Shown here: piece by piece, positions 58,163 to 64,000 of the stretch
How the letters are laid out: the number at the start of each line of letters is the position of its first letter
Numbering within the stretch: the first letter of the stretch is position 1
The notes under the pieces: model-generated
Database searches by the model: none
What the model was told of the DNA's origin: nothing
The model's input: only the letters and a program-made list of their open reading frames with translations
DNA from: Siphonodentalium dalli
Lineage: Eukaryota > Mollusca > Scaphopoda > Gadilida > Siphonodentaliidae
DNA: 64,000 nt
Assembly: GCA_032622095.1 (NCBI GenBank)
Contig: CP136063.1
Location: 269,257,426 to 269,321,425, forward strand
Direction of reading: 5' to 3'
Position numbers and translations under genes: made by a program

Positions 58163-58169
58163 TGGTGAG

Positions 58170-58683
58170 TATTTTGCTTATCGCTCACTATTTACTTGCT
58201 GCATATAGATAAACGCTCAGCTCATACAAAATGCGTTTTGTGGATATTAACGCATTCAAACAATGTACATTTAATGAGCATTATTACATGTATCTTTTAT
58301 ACTCTCAGTATGTTCTTGGGGAAATTTTATAACTTGGTATTAAACTGTTATTTCTAAATTATAATCTACATGTATGTACTAGCAGATGTGCCCGACTCAT
58401 GGCTATTTAGGGATTTATTTGTGATGTCTGGCAGGAGAAAGACAAAACTATAGTTTGGAACAAATACCTACGTATGTATATGAGTGTATATATATCTAGG
58501 AGTAAGGTCAAGGACACTGTTGCACATGAAATTTTAGACCCGACCATATTATTCCTGTGATAAAAGTACATGCACAGACCTACAAGTACTATTATTATTA
58601 TTATTATTATATACATTTAAAACGCATTTACAGTAAATTAGTTTCAATGCGCTTACATCAATCAATACAAATAAACATACCGG
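58170..58683. other. Non-coding stretch with repeat fragments
   Basis: At about 58385-58560 lies a GATGTGCCCGACT...GTCAAGGACACTG block that recurs at 63480-63980. An (ATT)n run is at 58586-58606. Confidence 0.5.
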
Positions 58684-58740
58684 TATACAAGGTAAGAGTT
58701 AAAAAAGTAATAAATGAGCATTAAAAAATTCATAACGACC
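58684..58740. repeat. Unfilled copy of the S4 insertion site
   Basis: TATACAAGGTAAGAG..TTAA then AAAAGTAATAAATGAGC and TTCATAACGACC is continuous here. The same sequence occurs at 59718-59737 plus 63122-63165 with S4 inserted between the TTAA and the A-run. Confidence 0.85.
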
Positions 58741-58851
58741 ATCTGCATGTGACTAAGAATATTACTAAAAACAAAAGTAAAAAACCAACGACCATAAGCA
58801 TGCGACTTATAATTAAAAAAAATAATTAAAAATAGTACAAATTATGAAATG

Positions 58852-59680
58852 AAAGTGTCAATGACACTGTAGCTCAACTTAGGTAGGGGAATAATTTAAT
58901 GGTTGACAGTAAATGGAGGAATAGGAAAGGTGCTAATTGAAATGTCTAACCTGCGCCAAAGGATTTAGTGATGCAAAGAGTAAATTACAAGATGGCTGCT
59001 GGCGGCCATGTTTTTTGGCCAATTGACCCCAAAAGGACTCGTTCCCATCTACTTGGCATTGTTAACATCCATGACAAATTTTATGAAGATCTGACCAAAT
59101 CTACGACCTACAAACTTCATGATGATCAGACGAACAGTACGACCTGTAGACCGCACCACTGGATTGAATTTTGAAATCCAAAATGGCCCGCGCGAAAGGA
59201 TTTAGTCAGGCAAAGAGTAAAATCCAAGATGGCTGCTGGCGGCCATGTTTTTGGACAGAATGACCCCAAAACGACTCGTTCCCATCTACATGTCATTGTT
59301 ATCATCCATGACAAATTTCATGACCATCTTAACAAAGCTACGACCTGTAGCCCGCACCAAAGGATTTAGTCATGCAAAGAGTAAAATCCAAGATAGCTGC
59401 TGGCAGCCATGTTTTTGGCCGAACGACCCCAAAATCACTCGTTCCCATCTACATGTCATTATTAACATACATGACAAAATGGCTGCCAGTGGCCATGTTT
59501 TTTGGCCGAATGACCCCAAAATGACTCATTCCCATCTACATGTCAATGTCAACATTCATGACAATTTCATAAAGATCAGACGAAAGGTACGACCTGTAGC
59601 CCGCGCACGCACGCACATACGGACAACGGACGCCAAACCATGGCAATAGCTCAAACTTACAAAAGTAAGTTGAGCTAAAA
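58852..59680 (+). mobile_element. Tandem-core element S3, complete
   Basis: 5' end AAAGTGTCAATGACACTGTA then GCTCAACTT; about four units, some merged by deletion; a CGCACGCACGCAC / ACGGACAACGGACG simple repeat at 59605-59632; 3' hairpin TAGCTCAAACTTAC with GTAAGTTGAGCTA ending near 59680. About 0.83 kb. Shows the full S layout in compact form. Confidence 0.9.
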
Positions 59681-59737
59681 AGTGTGGCTAAAAATTATTT
59701 TAAAAAAAAGAAAAAAATATACAAGGTAAGAGATTAA

Positions 59738-62700
59738 ATGAAAGTGGCAATGACACTGTAGCTCAACTTGGAAAGGGAATAATTTAATGTCTTACTGTCG
59801 ATGGAGTGATTAGGAATGTGGAAAGTTGAATGTCTAATACTAGTTTATCAACATGAAGATATATATATACATGTATATAAAAGTAAAATCTAAGATGGTT
59901 GCTGGTGGCTATGTTTTCCAACAATTCAAAAACATTTGATAGCTTTAGTCATGCAAAGAGTAGAATCCAAGATAGCCACTGGCAGCCATGTTTTAATGCC
60001 GAATAACCCCAAAATGACTCGTTCCCATCTACATGTTAATGTCAAAAGTCAAGACAAATTTCATAATGATCCGACCAAAGGTGCCAAAGTATTTAGTCAT
60101 GCAAAGAGTAAAATCCAAGATGGCTGCTGGCGGCCATGTTTTTTGGCCGAATGACCCCAAAATTACTCGTTCCCATCTACATGTCAATATTAACATCCAT
60201 GACAAATTTCATGATGATCAGATGAACAGTACATGAACAGTAATGATGATCAGATGAACAGTACGACCTGAAGCCCGTGCTGATGGATTGAATTATGAAA
60301 TCCAAGATGGCCGCTGGCGGCCATTTTTTTTGTCCGAATGACCCCAAAATGACTCGTTCCCATTTAGATGTCATTGTTAACACCCATGACAAATTTCATG
60401 ATGATCTGACCAAAGGTACGACCTATAGCCCATGCCAAAGGATTTGGTCATGCAAAGAGTAAAATCCAAGATGGCTGCTGGCGGCCATATTTTTTGGCCG
60501 AATGACCCCAATATTACATGTTCCCATCTACATGTCAATATTAACATCCATGACAATTTTATGATGATCAGATGAACAGTACGACCTGTAGCCCGTGCTA
60601 ATGGATTGAATTTTTAAATCCAAGATGGCCGCTGGCGGCCATTTTTTTTTGTCCGAATGACCCCAAAATGACTCGTTCCCATCTATATTCCAATTTCAAC
60701 AGCCATGACAAATTTTATGATGATCAGACTAAAGGTACGACCTGTAGCCTGTGCTAAAGGATTTAGTCATACAAAGAGTAAAATCCAAGATAGCTGCTGG
60801 CGGCCATGTTTTTGGCCAAATGACCCCAAAATTACTCATTCCCATTTAGATGGCATTATCAACATCCATGACAAATTTCATGATGATCTGACTAAATGTA
60901 CGACCTGTAGCGCGTGCTAAAGGATTTAGTCATGCAAAGAGTAAAATCTAAGATGGCTGTCAGCGGCCATCTTTTTTGGCCGAATGACCCCAATATTAAT
61001 CGTTCCCATCTACATGTCAATATTAACATCCATGATACATTTGATGATGATCTGACCAAAGGTACGACCTATAGCCCATGCCAAAGGATTTAGTCATGCA
61101 AAGAGTAAAATTCAAGATGGCTGCTGGCGGCCATGTTTTTTGGCCGAATAACCCCAATATTAAATGTTCCCATCTACATGTCAATATTAACATCCATGAC
61201 AAATTTTATGATGATCAGATGAACAGTACGACCTGTAGCCCGTGCTAATGGATTGAATTTTTAAATCCAAGATGGCCGCTGGCGGCCATGTTTTTTGTCC
61301 GAATGACCCCAAAATGACTCGTTCCCATCTATATTCCAATTTCAACAGCCATGACAAATTTTATGATGATCAGACTAAAGGTACGACCTGTAGCCTGTGC
61401 TAAAGGATTTAGTCATACAAAGAGTAAAATCCAAGATAGCTGCTGGCGGCCATGTTTTTTGGCCAAATGACCCCAAAATTACTCATTCCCATTTAGATGT
61501 CATTATCAACATCCATGACAAATTTCATGATGATCTGACTAAATGTACGACATGTAGCGCGTGCTAAAGGATTTAGTCATGCAAAGAGTAAAATCTAAGA
61601 TGGCTGTCAGCGGCCATCTTTTTTGGCCGAATGACCCCAATATTAATCGTTCCCATCTACATGTCAATATTAACATCCATGACACATTTCATGATGATGA
61701 GACTAAAGGTACGACCTGTAGCCCGTGCTAAAGGATTTAGTCATACAAAGAGTAAAATCCAAGATGGCTTCTGCGGCCATGTTTTTTGGCTGAATGACCC
61801 CAAAATGACTCGCTCCCATCTACATGTCAATATTAACATCCATGACAAATTTCATGATGATCAGACGAACAGTACGACCTGTAGCCCGTGCTAATGGATT
61901 GAATTTTTAAATCAAAGATGGCCGCTGGTGGTTATGTTTTTTGTCCGAATGACCCCAAAATGACTCGTTCCCATCTACATTCGAATTTCAACAGCCATGA
62001 AAAATTTCATGACGATCAGACTCAAGGTACGACCTGTAGCCCGTGCTAAAGGATTTAGTCATACAAAGAGTAAAATCCAAGATGGCTGTTGGCGGCCATG
62101 TTTTTCGGCCGAATGACCCCCCAAAATGACTCTTTCCCATCTACATGTCATTGTTAACATCCATGACAAATTTTATGATGATCAGACTAAAGGTACGACC
62201 TGTAGCCCGTGCTAAAGGATTTAGTCATACAAAGAGTAAAATCCAAGATGGCTGCTGCGGCCATGTTTTTCGGCTGAATGACCCCAAAATTAATCATTCC
62301 CATCTATATGTCAATATTAACATCCATGACACATTTGATGATGATCAGACTAAAGGTACGATCTGTAGCCCGTGCTAAAGGATTTAGTCATACAAAGAGT
62401 AAAATCCAAGATGGCCACTGGCGGCCATGTTGTTTGTCTGAATGACCCCAAAATGACTTGTTCCCATCTGCATTCCAATTTCAACAGCCATGACAAATTT
62501 CATGATGATCAGACAAAAGGTACGACCTGTAGCCCGTTGCTAAAGGATTTAGTCATACAAAGAGTAAAATCCAAAATGGCTGCTGGCGGCCATTTTTTTT
62601 TGCCGGATGAGCCCAAAATGACTCGTTCCCATCTACATGTCATTGTTAACATCCATGAACAAATTTATGATGATCCGACCAAAGGTACGACCTGTAGGCC

Positions 62701-63127
62701 GTGCCAAAGAATTTAGTCATGCAAAGAGTAAAATCTAACATGGCTGCCGGTGGCCATGTTTTTTGACCGAACAACCCCAAAATTACTCGTTCCCATCTAC
62801 ATGTCAATATTAACATCTATGACAAATTTCATGATAATCAGACGAACAGTATGACCTGTAGCCCGTGCTAATGGATTGAATATTGAAATCCAAGATGGCC
62901 ACTGGCGCCCATGTTTTTTTCCCGAATCAACCTAAAATGACTCGTTCCCATCTACATGTCAATGTCAACAGCTATGACAAATTTCATAATGATCAGACCA
63001 AAGGTACGACCTGTAGCCCGTGCTAAAGGGAATTGTTGACGCATCACGCACACACATACACACACGCACGACGGACGACAAAGCCATGGCAATTGCTCAA
63101 ACTTTACAAAGTAAAGTTGAGCTAAAA
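59738..63127 (+). mobile_element. Tandem-core element S4, complete, ~20 units
   Basis: 5' end at 59738 (ATGAAAGTGGCAATGACACT then GTAGCTCAACTT); about 20 units of 153-167 bp from 59887 to about 63005; CACACGCACGACGGACGAC simple repeat; 3' hairpin GCTCAAACTTTAC with GTAAAGTTGAGCT, end about 63122. Units come in two kinds, A (GGATTTAGTCAT.CAAAGAG) and B (GGATTGAATTTTTAAATCC). Every unit holds a small hairpin ATGGC.GC..GCGGCCAT. The many open frames (for example 59245-59649, 62372-62716) are repeat read-through: units have period near 163 bp and carry no conserved stop-free design. Confidence 0.92.
60440..61740 (+). repeat. Higher-order repeat within S4 (period ~645 bp)
   Basis: Four consecutive units (A-B-A-A) at 60468, 60621, 60787 and 60951 are repeated at 61113, 61269, 61431 and 61596. 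Offsets are 645, 648, 644 and 645 bp. Unit-specific variants (AGATAGCTGCTGG, GGCTGTCAGCGGCCATCTT, CCAATATTAATCG) recur in the same places. A third, more diverged copy may run on from 61761. Confidence 0.88.
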
Positions 63128-63340
63128 AAGTAGTAAATGAGCATTAAAAAATTCATAACGACAACAGACAACAAGCTTAACCAACGAAATAGATAAAAAA
63201 TACTATCAACAAAATTAAATGAATAAAAAAGTAATGGAAAACAGTCACAAGTTAGTAAACTGTGAAAGATTCAAAAGTCACAGTTAAAATGGAGTAGTAG
63301 GTTCAACCCCGAACAAAATTATAAGCAGGTGAGTCTTGAG
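63128..63340. other. Right flank of S4
   Basis: AAATGAGCATTAAAAAATTC matches the unfilled site. The rest is AT-rich, nothing recognised. Confidence 0.6.
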
Positions 63341-64000
63341 AGCGTACTAGTACATTGTATACCAATTTTGAGTCAAAGGATACAGTCTGCATGTACATAC
63401 TAGTACCAAACTTGAATCAGACCGGACAAGGCCCAGAAACATGCCTACCGGTATATGAGCATATATGGTCAAGGTGAAGGACACAGTCACATGTGAAAAT
63501 GGACATGTCTATATTGTTCCCTGGATCAAAGTACCGTACATGTATATGCAGGCCATATCGATCGAGCAGTTTCGAGTCAATAACACACATACAGACAGAA
63601 GTTCCAAAAGTTATAATACATGTAGACTTGCTGATGTGCCCGACTTCGTCCAGGCTATTTGGAGAACAACATTCAAAAGTATTAGGAGAAAGAAAAAAAC
63701 TATTTGAGTCCAGAAACATGGCTAACCATATTGGTGCGTCAAATTCTATGTCAAAGGGCATGGCATAGAATTTGACCTGCCAAAATGGTTCCCGGGATCA
63801 AAGTACATGTACCGGGTACATGTACGTGCATACCAAATTTGAGTCGGATTGGTCAAGAAACATGCCTACATGTACATGTATATGACTGAGCGAAAATTAG
63901 CAATGTCAAGGACATGGTCGCATGTGAAATTAGACCCGCCCATATTGTCCCTGGTAACAAGTACATGTACCAGTAGGCCTACGGTACATGTATATACCAA
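63341..64000. repeat. Diverged ~150-270-bp repeats, open at the window edge
   Basis: Blocks with GTCAAGGACA.GGTC.CATGTGAAA...CATATTGTCCCTGG occur near 63470, 63750 and 63900, and once at 58500. GATGTGCCCGACTTCGTCC lies at 63633. Several near-palindromes of the ACATGTACCGGGTACATGT kind occur near 63806. The frames at 63417-63768 on both strands are read-through. Confidence 0.6.

Noticed and set aside
59245-59649. 134-codon plus frame and similar frames over 58.9-62.7 kb with repeated FMMIR / SHAKSKIQDG phrases
   Set aside because: These are S monomers read through. Frames shift between monomers of 153-167 bp and stop at random; no evidence of a repeat protein.

Overview
The window reads as nuclear DNA of an invertebrate animal, most likely a mollusc and probably a bivalve. 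The reasons are a base composition of roughly 35-40% GC, very frequent ACATGTAC-type words, pearl-like mobile elements with an internal tandem-repeat core and an ACGG/CACG simple repeat near one end, LINEs of the L1/Tx1 and CR1/Jockey kinds, Ty3/gypsy pol remnants and FLYWCH-type zinc fingers. The species cannot be named from the sequence. I find no convincing intact host gene. Almost every open frame is short and random, or belongs to a repeat.

Layout. 0-4.3 kb: mostly featureless DNA with small palindromes. 4.35-6.5 kb: a 2.1-kb foldback-like DNA transposon with a 50-bp minisatellite and a nested inverted pair. 7.6-9.1 kb: two small inverted-repeat elements. 9.3-10.65 kb: a truncated copy of a repeat I call M. 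11.3-11.9 and 20.1-20.9 kb: opposite-strand copies of an element built of about 125-bp units rich in AGGTCA-type half sites. 12.08-12.76 kb: a pogo/Tigger remnant with TA duplications. 17.0-18.6 kb: tandem element S1, split by a hAT-type insertion with a perfect 8-bp target duplication. 18.7-19.3 kb: a CR1/Jockey-like reverse-transcriptase tail. 22.67-24.19 kb: a 1.5-kb element with 20-bp inverted ends carrying a broken FLYWCH-finger gene. 24.7-25.4 kb: a long foldback.

27.6-41.4 kb is a nest of M elements. M1 is split by a 3.36-kb 5'-truncated L1/Tx1 LINE with a 10-bp target duplication. M2 and M3 lie head to tail. M3 is split by a 3.0-kb DNA element (Z) with a 9-bp target duplication, which carries a broken Cys2-Cys2 finger frame and a strikingly palindromic 0.5-kb insert. 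42-43.7 kb holds a MITE and a repeat shared in inverse orientation with 14.4-14.8 kb. 43.7-45.4 kb is tandem element S2, cut at a junction with a Ty3/gypsy pol whose 1.6-kb RT-RNaseH-integrase block is inverted relative to its own integrase C-terminus (45.4-47.6 kb). Downstream, 47.6-49.8 kb may hold a decayed third frame. 51.8-52.1 kb holds two 5S rRNA-derived units 200 bp apart. 53.7-55 kb is a tandem segmental duplication. 58.9-63.1 kb holds elements S3 and S4; S4 has a 4-unit higher-order repeat, and a nearby unfilled copy of its target fixes its ends.

How the parts relate. S and M have unrelated interiors but the same terminal design: a 7-bp hairpin with core GTCAATGAC at the 5' end, then a short CTCA-containing box whose reverse complement (with GAGCTAAA) closes the 3' end. 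I infer one non-autonomous superfamily, probably Helentron/pearl-like, and regard this as the most interesting system here. No autonomous partner is visible in the window.
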